Below are positions 1 to 8,098 of a DNA stretch of 64,000 nt, piece by piece (position 1 is the first letter of the stretch; each line of letters begins with the position of its first letter). The stretch spans positions 310,001 to 374,000 of the forward strand of contig NZ_SCMR01000001.1 of assembly GCF_005502885.1 (NCBI RefSeq), in the 5' to 3' direction. The position numbers were made by a program, and so were the translations under genes. Under the pieces are notes generated by a model that worked only from the letters and a program-made list of their open reading frames with translations, ran no database searches and was not told the DNA's origin. Source of the stretch: Microbacterium sp. 2FI (GTDB taxonomy: Bacteria > Actinomycetota > Actinomycetes > Actinomycetales > Microbacteriaceae).

Positions 1-67
1 CCTGCAGCACCGTCGGCTCGATGCGATATCGGTCGGCACGGTCGGGTGCGGGGGCGATGGCGGACAT
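1..67 (-). CDS. 5' end of an unidentified gene running off the left edge
   Basis: On the minus strand an ATG at 67-65 is preceded, five bases away, by AGGAG, and the frame stays open to the window edge. It gives about 22 residues beginning MSAIAPAPDRADRYRIEPTV. This is too short to assign a family. It would be transcribed away from the GyrI-like gene at 190, and the two share the intergenic promoter region. Confidence 0.45.
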   Translation of the reverse strand, partial: MSAIAPAPDRADRYRIEPTVLQ

Positions 68-189
68 CGGCGCTCCTGTTCGCTGCGGGATGCCGCGACC
101 GGTCGCGACCGTGGAACTCTACCCGCCGCCCGTGCGCGCACTCAGGCGTCTAGGGTCGAATCCGTCAGCCGCCCGATCTGAGGAGCCCC

Positions 190-801
190 GTGAAGACCGA
201 CCTCAAGACAGAGATCGCGTCGTATCGCGCTCGCCAGGGCGTGTTCGAGGTCGTCGATGTGCCGCCGCTGCGCTACCTGATGATCGACGGCCACGGCGAT
301 CCCAACGGCCCGGTGTACGCCGACGCGATCTCGACGCTGTTCCCCGTCGCCTACAAGCTCAAGTTCGCGAGCCGCAACGAGTTGGACCGCGACTACGTGG
401 TCATGCCTCTCGAGGCGCTGTGGTGGTCCGACGACATGGCGAGCTTCACGAGCGTCCGCGACAAGTCCCAGTGGGACTGGACGGCGATGATCCTCACGCC
501 CGACTGGATCACGGACGACCAGTTCGCTCGCGCGCGGAAGGCGGCGGCCGGAGCGCCCGCGATCGATCGTCTGCGCCTCGAGACGCTCAGCGAGGGTCGT
601 TGCGTGCAGATTCTGCACCTCGGTCCGTTCGACGAGGAGGGGCCCGTCCTCGACCGGATGCACCACGAGTTCATCCCCGGCGCCGGGCTGCAGATGACCG
701 GCAGGCACCACGAGATCTACCTCAGCGACATCCGGCGCACCGAGCCGTCGAAGCTGCGCACGATCCTGCGTCAGCCGGTCGGCCCGCCCGCCGACGCGTA
801 A
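190..801 (+). CDS. GyrI-like small-molecule-binding domain protein
   Basis: A 203-residue cytosolic protein that starts at GTG, with GAGGAG six bases upstream. The sequence follows the stand-alone GyrI-like family (SOUL/GyrI, related to the effector-binding half of BmrR-type regulators). Visible marks are LRYLMIDGHGDPN near the N-terminus, DYVVMPLEALWW around residue 62, and a C-terminal GAGLQMTGRHHEIYLSD stretch. There is no DNA-binding domain, so it is a free ligand-binding or hydrolase-like module. Its last 31 bases overlap the convergent gene at 771-1172. The family call is firm; the ligand is unknown. Confidence 0.85.
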   Translation: MKTDLKTEIASYRARQGVFEVVDVPPLRYLMIDGHGDPNGPVYADAISTLFPVAYKLKFASRNELDRDYVVMPLEALWWSDDMASFTSVRDKSQWDWTAMILTPDWITDDQFARARKAAAGAPAIDRLRLETLSEGRCVQILHLGPFDEEGPVLDRMHHEFIPGAGLQMTGRHHEIYLSDIRRTEPSKLRTILRQPVGPPADA

Positions 802-1172
802 TCGCCTCCGGCGATCTCGGGTCCGCACTCGTCGTCACGGCTCCACACCAGCACGAGCGCCTCGACCTCTCCGGCGTCGGTGGACACCGGCAGCCAGCGG
901 GCGTCGTAGCCGTAGCGCAGCTCCTCGTCGACGATGACCCGGTTCACCGCGTCGCCGGGAACCAGCGACAGCAGGTCGCCGTGCACGACGCCGAGCTCGT
1001 CATCGGCGAGGACGAGCAGCGGCCACTCCATGCCGACGTGCCAGTGCAGCCGACCTCGCACCGTCGCGGTCGTCGAGTCGACGACGTGTGCGCTGATCGC
1101 GCTCCACAGAGCCATGCCGGGGCGCAGGCTCCCATAGACGAACAGCGGAACGGTCGAGTGCGGGAATGTCAC
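771..1172 (-). CDS. gamma-glutamylcyclotransferase-like (AIG2/GGCT fold) protein
   Basis: About 133 residues. The N-terminal VPLFVYGSLRPGM is the glycine-rich YGSL loop of the GGCT/AIG2 family, which binds gamma-glutamyl groups. The acidic DEELRYGYDARW segment is a candidate for the catalytic glutamate region. I chose the GTG at 1172 because a TACCGT -10 element (1185-1180) lies 7 nt upstream, which fits a leaderless transcript. A GTG three codons earlier (1181) is the alternative. The 3' end overlaps the convergent GyrI-like gene. Substrate, free gamma-glutamyl peptide or otherwise, cannot be told. Confidence 0.75.
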   Translation of the reverse strand: MTFPHSTVPLFVYGSLRPGMALWSAISAHVVDSTTATVRGRLHWHVGMEWPLLVLADDELGVVHGDLLSLVPGDAVNRVIVDEELRYGYDARWLPVSTDAGEVEALVLVWSRDDECGPEIAGGDYASAGGPTG

Positions 1173-1179
1173 GCTGACC

Positions 1180-1185
1180 ACGGTA
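1180..1185 (-). promoter_or_regulatory. leaderless -10 element (TACCGT)
   Basis: TACCGT on the minus strand lies 7 nt before the GTG at 1172 of the GGCT-like gene. This is the spacing expected when transcription starts on the start codon itself. Confidence 0.4.
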
Positions 1186-1196
1186 GTGAAGGTCGC

Positions 1197-2276
1197 TCAC
1201 CACCCGCTCCGCGTCGGGGTGTGGTCGTCCCTCGCCTCGTCGGGCATCTGCATCTCGGCGCGGACGCCGAGCAGCCGGATCGCGCGATCGGGCTCGATGC
1301 GGTCGACGAGCGCCAGGATCTCGGCTGACACCGTGTCGCGGTCGTACGTCGTCTCGATCTTGTGCACGAGGGTCTTGGTGATGAACGGCGCGTAGCGCAC
1401 CTTCAGGCCCACGCCGATGACGGGCCGGCCCTCGGCAGCGACGGCTTCGAGCACCTGGGCGATCAGCTCGCGGGCGGCGCGCTCGATGTCAGCGCGGTCG
1501 GTGAGATCCTGCTGGAACGTCGTCTCGCGGCCGTGGCCGCGGGCGACCCACGGTGTGTCGTCGACAGTCGCCGAGCCGTCGCCTCGGCCGAGCTGCCGGT
1601 ACCACGGACCCATCTTCGGGCCGAACTCGGCGGCGAGGGCGTCGGGATCGGCTGCGGCCAGTTCGGCGACCGTGCGGATGCCGTGCCCGGCCAGCCGCTT
1701 CGAGATCTTCGACCCGACGCCCCACAGCGCCTGGGTCGGCCGTGCACCCATCACCTCGATCCAGTTCTCGGCCGTGAGGCGGAAGCGGCCCTGAGGCTTG
1801 CCGAAATCGGTCGCGTTCTTGGCGCGGACGAGCGTGTCGCCGATGCCGACACTGCAGTGCAGTCGGGTGCGCTCGAGCACGGCCGCCTGGATCGAGCGCG
1901 CGTACGCCTCGGGATCCTCGGTCGTGATGCCCACGAACGCCTCGTCCCATCCGAGCACCTGCACCACCGCGCCGGGCTGCGCGCGCAGGGTGGCCATGAC
2001 CTCGTCCGAGGCGGCGGTGTACGCCGGGGCGTCGACGGGAAGGATGACGGCGTCGGGGGCCTTGCGCGCGGCGATCCGCAGCGGCATCCCGGATCCGACG
2101 CCGAACGCGCGCGCCTCGTACGACGCCGTCGACACGACGGCGCGCTCGGTGGGATCGCCGCGTCCGCCGACGATGACCGGCTTGCCGGCGAGCTCGGGAC
2201 GCCGCAGCACCTCGACCGCGGCGATGAACTGGTCGAGGTCGACGTGCAGCACCCACGGAATCGCGGCGGCGCTCAT
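1197..2276 (-). CDS. dinB: Y-family DNA polymerase IV, DinB2-like
   Basis: 359-residue translesion polymerase. The first catalytic motif is HVDLDQF (residues 11-17, metal ligand D13), and the second acidic pair lies in VLGWDEAF rather than the SIDEA of classical Pol IV. LHCSVGIGDTLVRAKNATDF and the helix-hairpin-helix stretch ALWGVGSKISKRLAGHGI follow, then a little-finger domain. The GWDEAF form and the lack of an obvious C-terminal clamp-binding peptide resemble mycobacterial DinB2 more than DinB1. The residue at the steric-gate position is isoleucine 18, not phenylalanine or tyrosine (see findings). It probably acts in lesion bypass. It lies 24 bp downstream of the GGCT-like gene's start on the same strand. 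Confidence 0.9.
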   Translation of the reverse strand: MSAAAIPWVLHVDLDQFIAAVEVLRRPELAGKPVIVGGRGDPTERAVVSTASYEARAFGVGSGMPLRIAARKAPDAVILPVDAPAYTAASDEVMATLRAQPGAVVQVLGWDEAFVGITTEDPEAYARSIQAAVLERTRLHCSVGIGDTLVRAKNATDFGKPQGRFRLTAENWIEVMGARPTQALWGVGSKISKRLAGHGIRTVAELAAADPDALAAEFGPKMGPWYRQLGRGDGSATVDDTPWVARGHGRETTFQQDLTDRADIERAARELIAQVLEAVAAEGRPVIGVGLKVRYAPFITKTLVHKIETTYDRDTVSAEILALVDRIEPDRAIRLLGVRAEMQMPDEARDDHTPTRSGW

Positions 2277-2365
2277 CGGGTCATGTCCGATCCATTCCGT
2301 GATGATAGGCGCGGCGACGGGACGCCGCCAGATGTGCGGTGAACCCTACCCATCTTCGTCGTGAG

Positions 2366-2385
2366 CGATATATCGTTATGTATCG
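2366..2385 (+). promoter_or_regulatory. palindromic operator/promoter of the PadR-AarF operon
   Basis: CGATATATCG (2366-2375) is a perfect 10-bp palindrome, followed at once by TTATGTATCG. This AT-rich dyad sits about 40 bp before the padR-like start in otherwise GC-rich DNA. PadR regulators commonly repress their own promoter through such ATGTAT-type dyads, so autoregulation is inferred. Confidence 0.55.
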
Positions 2386-2419
2386 TCGAGCCGCCCGGGT
2401 CGACGCTGAGGAGGTTGTC

Positions 2420-3007
2420 ATGAGCGGTTCGAACATGGGGGACTGGTTCGGCGGCAGTACACGAGGCTCCGGCTCCGGCGCCGGGTCCACCTGGCCCGTC
2501 ACGGGTCTGTGGGAGGCGATGGAGCAGCTGCGCGGGCAGTTCGAACAGAAGGTCGGCGGCACGCGCATGGGCCGAGGCGACGTGCGCGCGGCCGTGCTCG
2601 CGCTGTTGGCGGAGAAGCCGATGCACGGCTACCAGATCATCCGCGAGATCGAGGAGCGCAGCGCCGGTGCGTGGAAGCCGAGCCCCGGCTCGGTGTATCC
2701 CACGCTGCAGCTGCTCACCGACGAGGGGCTCATCCAGGCCGAGGAGTCCAACGGACGCAAGACGTACGCGCTCACCGACGAAGGTCGACAGGTCGCGGAT
2801 GCCGCGCCTGACCGATCGGCGCCGTGGGAGTCGTCCGGGAATGCACGGGAAGGCTCGCGGCAGTCCGCATTGCCGAAGGCCGGCATCGATCTCGCCCAGG
2901 CGGTCGCTCAGGTCGGTCGCTCGGGCAGTCCCGAGCAGGTGAAGGAGGCGGTCGCCGTGCTCGACGACGCGCGTCGTAAGCTCTACTCGATCCTCGCTCA
3001 GGACTGA
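2420..3007 (+). CDS. PadR-family transcriptional regulator
   Basis: 195 residues from the ATG at 2420, which has GAGGAGG five bases upstream. The winged-helix core runs from RGDVRAAVLALLAEKPMHGY (about residue 52) through GSVYPTLQLLTDEGLI, the recognition helix and wing typical of PadR. A long glycine-rich N-terminal stretch (residues 1-25) and a C-terminal helix with LDDARRKLYSIL, the probable dimerisation helix, flank it. The aarF-like gene follows 51 bp later, so the two are likely co-transcribed and controlled from the dyad at 2366. Inducer unknown. Confidence 0.9.
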   Translation: MSGSNMGDWFGGSTRGSGSGAGSTWPVTGLWEAMEQLRGQFEQKVGGTRMGRGDVRAAVLALLAEKPMHGYQIIREIEERSAGAWKPSPGSVYPTLQLLTDEGLIQAEESNGRKTYALTDEGRQVADAAPDRSAPWESSGNAREGSRQSALPKAGIDLAQAVAQVGRSGSPEQVKEAVAVLDDARRKLYSILAQD

Positions 3008-3058
3008 CCGGGTGCCCGCGGCACGTCGGTCCTGGGCTCTCAGCTGCGAGGAGACTTC

Positions 3059-4744
3059 ATGACCGGCGCCTCGAACATGCGCGCCCGCTACCGCAGGATT
3101 CTGCGGTTCGCGGCGCGATACATGATCCAGGCCTGGTGGTACGAGCTGTTCCTGCCCCGACTCGGCCTCGCGCGCCTGTCCGCGCGCGGGCGTGCGGCGC
3201 GGCTCACGCGCATCGCTCAGCGCTTCCATGTGCTGGCGGTCGATCTCGGCGGGCTCATGATCAAGGTGGGCCAGTTCATGTCGTCGCGGCTGGACGTGCT
3301 GCCGCCCGAGATCACGAAAGAGCTCGAAGGGCTGCAGGACGAGGTCCCGGCGGTGCCGTTCCCCGCGATCCGCGCTCTCGCCGAAGCCGAGCTCGGAGTG
3401 TCCCTCGATCGAGCGTTCTCCTTCGTCGACGAGATCCCCCTGGCGGCGGCATCCCTCGGTCAGGCCCACCGCGCACGGTTGTCGGATGCCGATGCCGAAG
3501 ACACCGGACTCCGCGACGTGGTCGTGAAGATTCAGCGCCCGGGCATCGATGAAGTCGTCGATGTCGACCTCAAGGCACTCCGGCGGGTGGCTGTGTGGCT
3601 GAGCCGCGTGCGTCTCGTCGCCGACCGCGTCGACATGCCCGCCCTCGTCGAGGAGTTCGCCTATACGAGTCTCGAGGAGATCGACTATCTGCACGAGGCT
3701 GCGAGTGCCGAGCGGTTCGCGGGCGACTTCGCAGACGACCCGCGCGTCGCGGTGCCCGAGATCGTGTGGGAGCGCACGACGCGTCGCGTGCTGACGCTCG
3801 AGGACGTCACGGCGATCAAGATCAACGACGTCGAGGGCCTGCGTGCTGCCGGCATCGACCCGGCGTTGGTCGCGAGCGAATTCGCCGCGGTGATGTTCGA
3901 TCAGCTCTTCAAGGACGGGTTCTTCCACGCCGATCCGCATCCGGGCAACATCTTCGTGACGCCGATCGCGGACGGTGAGGGAGGCCGCGAGTGGCGGTTC
4001 ACGTTCATCGACTTCGGCATGATGGGCGAGGTGCCCGAGGGGCTGCGCCGAGGCCTTCGGCGAATCCTCATCGCGGCGGCATCACGCGACGGCAAGGGGA
4101 TGGTCGACGGCATCCGCGAGGTGGGCGTGCTGCTGCCGTCGGCGGATACCGCCGAGCTCGAACGCGCCATGACGAAGCTCTTCGCCCGGTTCGGCGGGAT
4201 GGGCTTCGCCGAACTGCAGGAGGTCGACCCTCGGGAGTTCCGCGCGTTCGCGCTCGAGTTCGGCGACGTCGTGCGATCGTTGCCGTTCCAGCTGCCGGAG
4301 AACTTCCTGCTGATCATCCGGGCGATGTCGCTGACGTCGGGGATGTGCAGTTCGCTCGACCCGGCGTTCAACATCTGGGATGCCGTCGAGCCCTACGCAG
4401 GTCAGCTCATTCGCGATGAGAGCGGCAACGTCGTGCAGGCCTTCGCCAAACAGGCGGTCTCGGTCGCGGGCGTCGTGGCGCGACTGCCGCAGCGGATCGA
4501 TGATCTCGCGACGCGCTTAGAAGACGGCAGGCTCGCGGTCGACTCACCCAAGCTCGATCGGCGCATCGCGCGCCTCGAGCGCACGGGCCGACGAATCGTG
4601 TCGGCGATCCTGTTCGCAGGACTGCTCGTGGGCGGTGTCCTGCTGCGTGCCGACGACGTGGTCTTCGGCACGGTACTCATGGCAGCGGCGGTGATCCCGC
4701 TGCTGCACGCGCTGTTCGCCGGGGTCGGCGGACGGCGCGGATAG
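3059..4744 (+). CDS. AarF/UbiB (ABC1) atypical kinase family protein
   Basis: 561 residues, RBS GAGGAG before the ATG. The ABC1/UbiB hallmarks are all present: the KxGQ motif (MIKVGQF, K69), the alanine-rich AAASLGQAH loop that replaces the usual kinase glycine loop, VKIQRPG, the catalytic-loop FHADPHPGNIF, and the metal-binding FIDFG. Two hydrophobic helices at the C-terminus (from about residue 520) should anchor it in the membrane. Relatives support isoprenoid quinone synthesis or lipid homeostasis in an ATP-dependent way. Its pairing with PadR suggests induction by envelope or compound stress. Confidence 0.9.
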   Translation: MTGASNMRARYRRILRFAARYMIQAWWYELFLPRLGLARLSARGRAARLTRIAQRFHVLAVDLGGLMIKVGQFMSSRLDVLPPEITKELEGLQDEVPAVPFPAIRALAEAELGVSLDRAFSFVDEIPLAAASLGQAHRARLSDADAEDTGLRDVVVKIQRPGIDEVVDVDLKALRRVAVWLSRVRLVADRVDMPALVEEFAYTSLEEIDYLHEAASAERFAGDFADDPRVAVPEIVWERTTRRVLTLEDVTAIKINDVEGLRAAGIDPALVASEFAAVMFDQLFKDGFFHADPHPGNIFVTPIADGEGGREWRFTFIDFGMMGEVPEGLRRGLRRILIAAASRDGKGMVDGIREVGVLLPSADTAELERAMTKLFARFGGMGFAELQEVDPREFRAFALEFGDVVRSLPFQLPENFLLIIRAMSLTSGMCSSLDPAFNIWDAVEPYAGQLIRDESGNVVQAFAKQAVSVAGVVARLPQRIDDLATRLEDGRLAVDSPKLDRRIARLERTGRRIVSAILFAGLLVGGVLLRADDVVFGTVLMAAAVIPLLHALFAGVGGRRG

Positions 4745-4754
4745 CTCTGAGGTG

Positions 4755-4789
4755 CGTCGGCCGGGGTGACGAGGTCACCCCGGCCGACG
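4755..4789 (+). terminator. bidirectional terminator between aarF-like gene and cspA
   Basis: A perfect 16-bp inverted repeat (4755-4770 with 4774-4789, loop GAG) lies between the convergent aarF-like and cspA stops. There is no U tract, as is usual for actinobacterial terminators. Confidence 0.85.
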
Positions 4790-4795
4790 GGAAGA

Positions 4796-4999
4796 TCAGA
4801 GCGGCCGGATGTTGGCGGCCTGCATGCCCTTCGGGCCGCGCTCCGCCTCGAACTCGACCTTCTGGTCTTCGCGGAGCTCCTTGAAGCCTTCGCCGGTGAT
4901 CGCGCTGAAGTGCGCGAACAGGTCGGCGCCGCCGTCGTCAGGGGCGATGAAGCCGAAGCCCTTTTCGGAGTTGAACCATTTCACGGTGCCAGTGGCCAT
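4796..4999 (-). CDS. cspA: cold-shock protein CspA
   Basis: 67-residue single cold-shock domain, starting [18 protein letters not shown]. It has both nucleic-acid-binding motifs, KGFGFI (RNP1) and DLFAHFSAI (RNP2). It acts as an RNA chaperone. The ATG at 4999 is preceded by AAAGGAAAG, a good ribosome site in an AAAA-rich leader. The frame is open upstream without a stop for another 109 codons (next entry), so a longer product is formally possible. The annotated start gives the normal family length. Confidence 0.95.
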   Translation of the reverse strand: MATGTVKWFNSEKGFGFIAPDDGGADLFAHFSAITGEGFKELREDQKVEFEAERGPKGMQAANIRPL

Positions 5000-5326
5000 C
5001 GTGTCTTTCCTTTTGTTTTTCGGGCCGCGAGAGCGACCAGGGGTGCCGCGCCGCTGTGTGCGGAGCGGACGGATGTGGTGCGGGGAGCCCGCAGGGATGG
5101 GTGCCGGACGCGTCATCGCGGCCGCGACAGCCGAGGAGGCGATTTCGCGCGTGCTGTGCACGCCGAGGTCTTCGCCGCGGGCGGTGTGCGCCTCGAAGCC
5201 GAGCGGCGTGACGCCGACGAAGCCGGCATACTCGCCGGCGGAAGTCGCGACGAAGACGTCGTCGTCGGCCTGACGCCAGTGAAGCGGCGGTCGTGACGAA
5301 GAGGTACTGAGGGTGACGAAGGTCAA
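5000..5326 (-). other. coding-like in-frame extension upstream of cspA
   Basis: The minus-strand frame that becomes CspA is open from a TTG at 5326 with no stop. Codons from about 5286 to 5115 have G or C at nearly all third positions. They read as a plausible small beta domain ([19 protein letters not shown], then [13 protein letters not shown], then [18 protein letters not shown]). The last 35 or so codons before cspA turn arginine/proline-rich and look non-coding. I do not recognise the domain. It could be a separate small gene, a pseudogene, or the N-terminal domain of a long CspA isoform. The remaining 5327-5501 shows no gene. Confidence 0.35.
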
Positions 5327-5501
5327 GAGGGCTTTCAGGAGTTGCGCGGCGGTACAGACGCTCGTGCGCGGTAGTCGAAGTTTATGGGGGCGGACGTCGG
5401 TACGACGTTCCGGGCGTCAGGCTGTCTGCAACTCCACAGTGAGGCAGTGGGAATCGACGCATGACCCGAGTGGGCGGTATCCACCCTAGCACGCCCGACT
5501 G

Positions 5502-6077
5502 TCACCGATAGCGGTAGTACTCCGCGACGGTGTTGATCCACGTGGCGAACCGGGTGGCCACGGCATCCTGAGCCGTACCGACGAAGGCGAGCCAGACCTG
5601 CCCGGCGACCTCGACCACGAGGTAGGTCGACGCCGGGTCGACCGACCGCTTGAGCAGCCGTGGCGTGATCGGCCCCGACGGCGCGAGGAGGGCTCTGGCA
5701 GTGGCGGCGCTGCCGAGACGCCCGCGCTTGAGCAGTTCGGCGCCCGTGGCGACGGAGGCCCGAGCCCCGGCGACGGGCTCGCTCGCCACACCGAAGTGCA
5801 GCCACCTGCCGTCGACGACGACGCCGGCGAGCACCTGCTCCTCGCCGCTGAACTTCGCTGCGTTCGTCCAGCCGGCGCCGTCCCACCACCGCTGCCGGCC
5901 GCGCCCGTCGTCGTACCAACCGGGCGCGGCCCCCGAGGTGAGCGGTGCCGACGCGTCACTGTGAAGCTCGACGTCGCGTTCGCGCAGATCGATGTACTGC
6001 CCGCTCCAGCGCGATCCGTCCCACCAGCGCTGCCTGCCGGTGCCGTCGTCGTACCAGCCCGCCTCGGGTGCGGTCAT
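5502..6077 (-). CDS. DUF2510 tandem-repeat protein
   Basis: 191 residues from the ATG at 6077, which lies three bases inside the msrA stop region, so it is translationally coupled to msrA. Two DUF2510 units open the protein (EAGWYDDGTGRQRWWDGSRW, then APGWYDDGRGRQRWWDGAGW). These are short tryptophan-rich motifs common in actinobacterial envelope and signalling proteins. The remaining 130 residues look like a soluble alpha/beta domain ending VAEYYRYR. No signal peptide or membrane helix was seen. Function unknown; the motif is usually a protein- or lipid-interaction module. Confidence 0.8.
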   Translation of the reverse strand: MTAPEAGWYDDGTGRQRWWDGSRWSGQYIDLRERDVELHSDASAPLTSGAAPGWYDDGRGRQRWWDGAGWTNAAKFSGEEQVLAGVVVDGRWLHFGVASEPVAGARASVATGAELLKRGRLGSAATARALLAPSGPITPRLLKRSVDPASTYLVVEVAGQVWLAFVGTAQDAVATRFATWINTVAEYYRYR

Positions 6078-6078
6078 C

Positions 6079-6624
6079 TCACGCGGTCGCGTCGGCCCGC
6101 TTCGGCAGCACCCAGCCCGCACGCGGGAAGTGGCAGGTGTAGCCGTTGGGGTAGCGAATCAGGTAGTCCTGATGCTCGGGCTCGGCCTCCCAGAAGGGGC
6201 CGACGGGCTCGATCTGCGTGACCGCCTTGCCGGGCCAGAGTCCCGAGGCGTCGACGTCGGCGATTGTCTCGCGGGCGACCCGCTCCTGCTCGGGCGAGAG
6301 CGGGAAGATGGCGGAACGGTAGCTCGAGCCGATGTCGTTGCCCTGGCGATCACGCGTGGACGGGTCGTGGATCTGGAAGAAGAACGCCAGGATGTCGCGG
6401 AACGACGTCTCGGTCGGGTCGAAGACGATCTCGACCGCCTCGGCGTGACCGGGGTGATTGCGGTAGGTGGCGTGGTCGTTCGAGCCACCCGTGTAGCCGA
6501 CGCGAGTGTCGAGCACACCCGGCTGGCGGCGGATGAGATCCTCCATCCCCCAGAAGCAGCCGCCGGCGAGCACGGCGGTCTCCGTGTCGGGGTTCTGGGT
6601 GATGGTTCCGGTGTCGATGGTCAT
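6079..6624 (-). CDS. msrA: peptide methionine-S-sulfoxide reductase MsrA
   Basis: 181 residues from the ATG at 6624 (GAGGAG eight bases upstream; an earlier in-frame start at 6669 lacks such a site). The catalytic motif GGCFWGMED places the nucleophile at C23. [18 protein letters not shown] and YRSAIF are also family signatures. It reduces methionine-S-sulfoxide in proteins with thioredoxin. Only one further cysteine (in YTCHF, near the C-terminus) is present as a possible resolving residue. It is the first gene of an msrA-DUF2510 pair. Confidence 0.95.
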   Translation of the reverse strand: MTIDTGTITQNPDTETAVLAGGCFWGMEDLIRRQPGVLDTRVGYTGGSNDHATYRNHPGHAEAVEIVFDPTETSFRDILAFFFQIHDPSTRDRQGNDIGSSYRSAIFPLSPEQERVARETIADVDASGLWPGKAVTQIEPVGPFWEAEPEHQDYLIRYPNGYTCHFPRAGWVLPKRADATA

Positions 6625-6769
6625 GACGTGCTCCTCGTTGCGAGTCGTGCCTCTAGTTTCGTCGATCACGAGCGCCGATGTCTCGGTGCTTCCATGACAA
6701 CGGATGCCGCACCCGATTTGGTCCCGTGAAGCTGGGAGCCGGCTTGGAGTTCCCGAGTCGATCGCGCGG

Positions 6770-8002
6770 CTACGGCTGCACAGCGGTGCGTGCGGTCAGG
6801 CGCAGCACGATGAATTCCGCGGGCCGCAACGGTGCGAACCCGACCATGCAGATCAGGCGGCCTTCGGCGATGTCGGTCTCGGTCATCGTCGTGCGATCGC
6901 AGCGTACGAAGAACGCCTCGCTCGGCTTCTGGCCGAACAGCGCGCCCGAACGCCAGAGGTTCGTGAGGAACCCGTCGACCTCGCGTCGCACGTCTGCCCA
7001 CAGCGGCTCCGCGTTCGGCTGGGAGGCGGTCCACGTGAGCCCGCGTTCGATGCTCGCTGTGATGAAATGAGCGCCGCGCCGCACCGAGATATACCTCCAC
7101 TCGGGGTCGGTCGTGAGTGTGCGCGCACCCCACACCATCGCCCCACGGTCCGGGAGTTCGCGGATCACGTTCAGCCCGAGCGGATTGAGCTGCGCGATCT
7201 CGGGCGGTGTCGCCGTGACGACCGGTCCGAGCGCCCCGGGCAACGCGCCGCGACTGCCGGTGGGCGCCGAAAAGACTCCGGCGAGCAGATCGCCTGCCAC
7301 GATGGCGCCGGCGACCGGACCCAGGGGAGCGATCGAGCGGACGCCGGTGGGAGACGGCACGCGAACGCGCGGCCAGTACACCGCGACGTCGGGTCCTGCA
7401 GCGCCGACCGTTGTCGCGGGGTCGCCCGACATGGCAGACCGGGCGGTCGCGGCATCCGTCCACGGGCCTTCGACGAGGAGCATCACGCGCCTCCCGCTCA
7501 GGGCGGCCGAGACGGCGGCCACGATCTCGGGTGCCGGAGCCGGGTCGTCGACGACCGCGACGAGCGAGACATCTCGGTGAAGGGCTGCGGCCGCGTCGGA
7601 GGCGTTCTCGGGGGTGAGCTTCGCGAGCGGCGCGATCCATGCCGACTGACCGCCGCCGCGGAAGTAGGCCTCGACGGCGGATGCGAGCGGCGTGTCGTCG
7701 GGCCACCGTTGTGTGTACTGCTTCCAGCCGTCGACGCGCACGGGGGTCAGGTCGCCGGTTGCGATGCCGAGGAAAGCGGTCAGGGTCGTAGGGGCCCCCT
7801 CGATGGGTGACGGCCGCACGCGGCGCAGGTCGGGGACGATCCGGGGGATCCGCAGGCCTGGCGGGATCTCATCGACCAGGCGTCGGCTCACACCGCGCTC
7901 GTGTTCCTCGAGGTAGTCGGCAAGGCCGTCCAGATCGCGGCTGGAAAGCTGTGTGGCGTCGTTGCTGAAGTCGAAATCGTCGCGCTCGTCGTCTCGCCCC
8001 AT
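6770..8002 (-). CDS. orphan contractile tail sheath protein (phage/eCIS type)
   Basis: 410 residues. The C-terminal third is a textbook tail-sheath domain: WGARTL at 291, [11 protein letters not shown] at 299, a helix ending [28 protein letters not shown] (332-350), then [11 protein letters not shown] (365-374), [17 protein letters not shown] (381-397). Near the N-terminus PIEGAPT (66-72) matches the segment that follows the SPGVY region in sheaths, and [10 protein letters not shown] is the usual FFxNGG block. Compared with the family, the N-terminus carries about 45 extra, charged residues. The family forms the contracting outer tube of phage tails and extracellular injection systems. No tube, baseplate, spike, or AAA+ ATPase gene is in the window. 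It is probably leaderless. Confidence 0.85.
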   Translation of the reverse strand: MGRDDERDDFDFSNDATQLSSRDLDGLADYLEEHERGVSRRLVDEIPPGLRIPRIVPDLRRVRPSPIEGAPTTLTAFLGIATGDLTPVRVDGWKQYTQRWPDDTPLASAVEAYFRGGGQSAWIAPLAKLTPENASDAAAALHRDVSLVAVVDDPAPAPEIVAAVSAALSGRRVMLLVEGPWTDAATARSAMSGDPATTVGAAGPDVAVYWPRVRVPSPTGVRSIAPLGPVAGAIVAGDLLAGVFSAPTGSRGALPGALGPVVTATPPEIAQLNPLGLNVIRELPDRGAMVWGARTLTTDPEWRYISVRRGAHFITASIERGLTWTASQPNAEPLWADVRREVDGFLTNLWRSGALFGQKPSEAFFVRCDRTTMTETDIAEGRLICMVGFAPLRPAEFIVLRLTARTAVQP

Positions 8003-8009
8003 GAAACGG

Positions 8010-8015
8010 ATGCTA
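8010..8015 (-). promoter_or_regulatory. leaderless -10 element (TAGCAT) of the sheath gene
   Basis: TAGCAT lies 7 nt before the sheath ATG at 8002, the spacing of a leaderless promoter. It indicates the gene has its own transcription start and is not merely a relic. Confidence 0.55.
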
Positions 8016-8086
8016 GGCCGGATGACGGTGCCGCGACAGGAGCTTGCACCGCGCGGGGCGGTGGGGCTGTGCAGACAGCGTGGGCG

Positions 8087-8092
8087 TAGCCT
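8087..8092 (+). promoter_or_regulatory. leaderless -10 element (TAGCCT) of the Nudix gene
   Basis: TAGCCT lies 6 nt before the ATG at 8099. The 96-bp gap therefore holds two divergent promoters, one for the sheath gene and one for the Nudix gene. Confidence 0.5.
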
Positions 8093-8098
8093 GAATCG

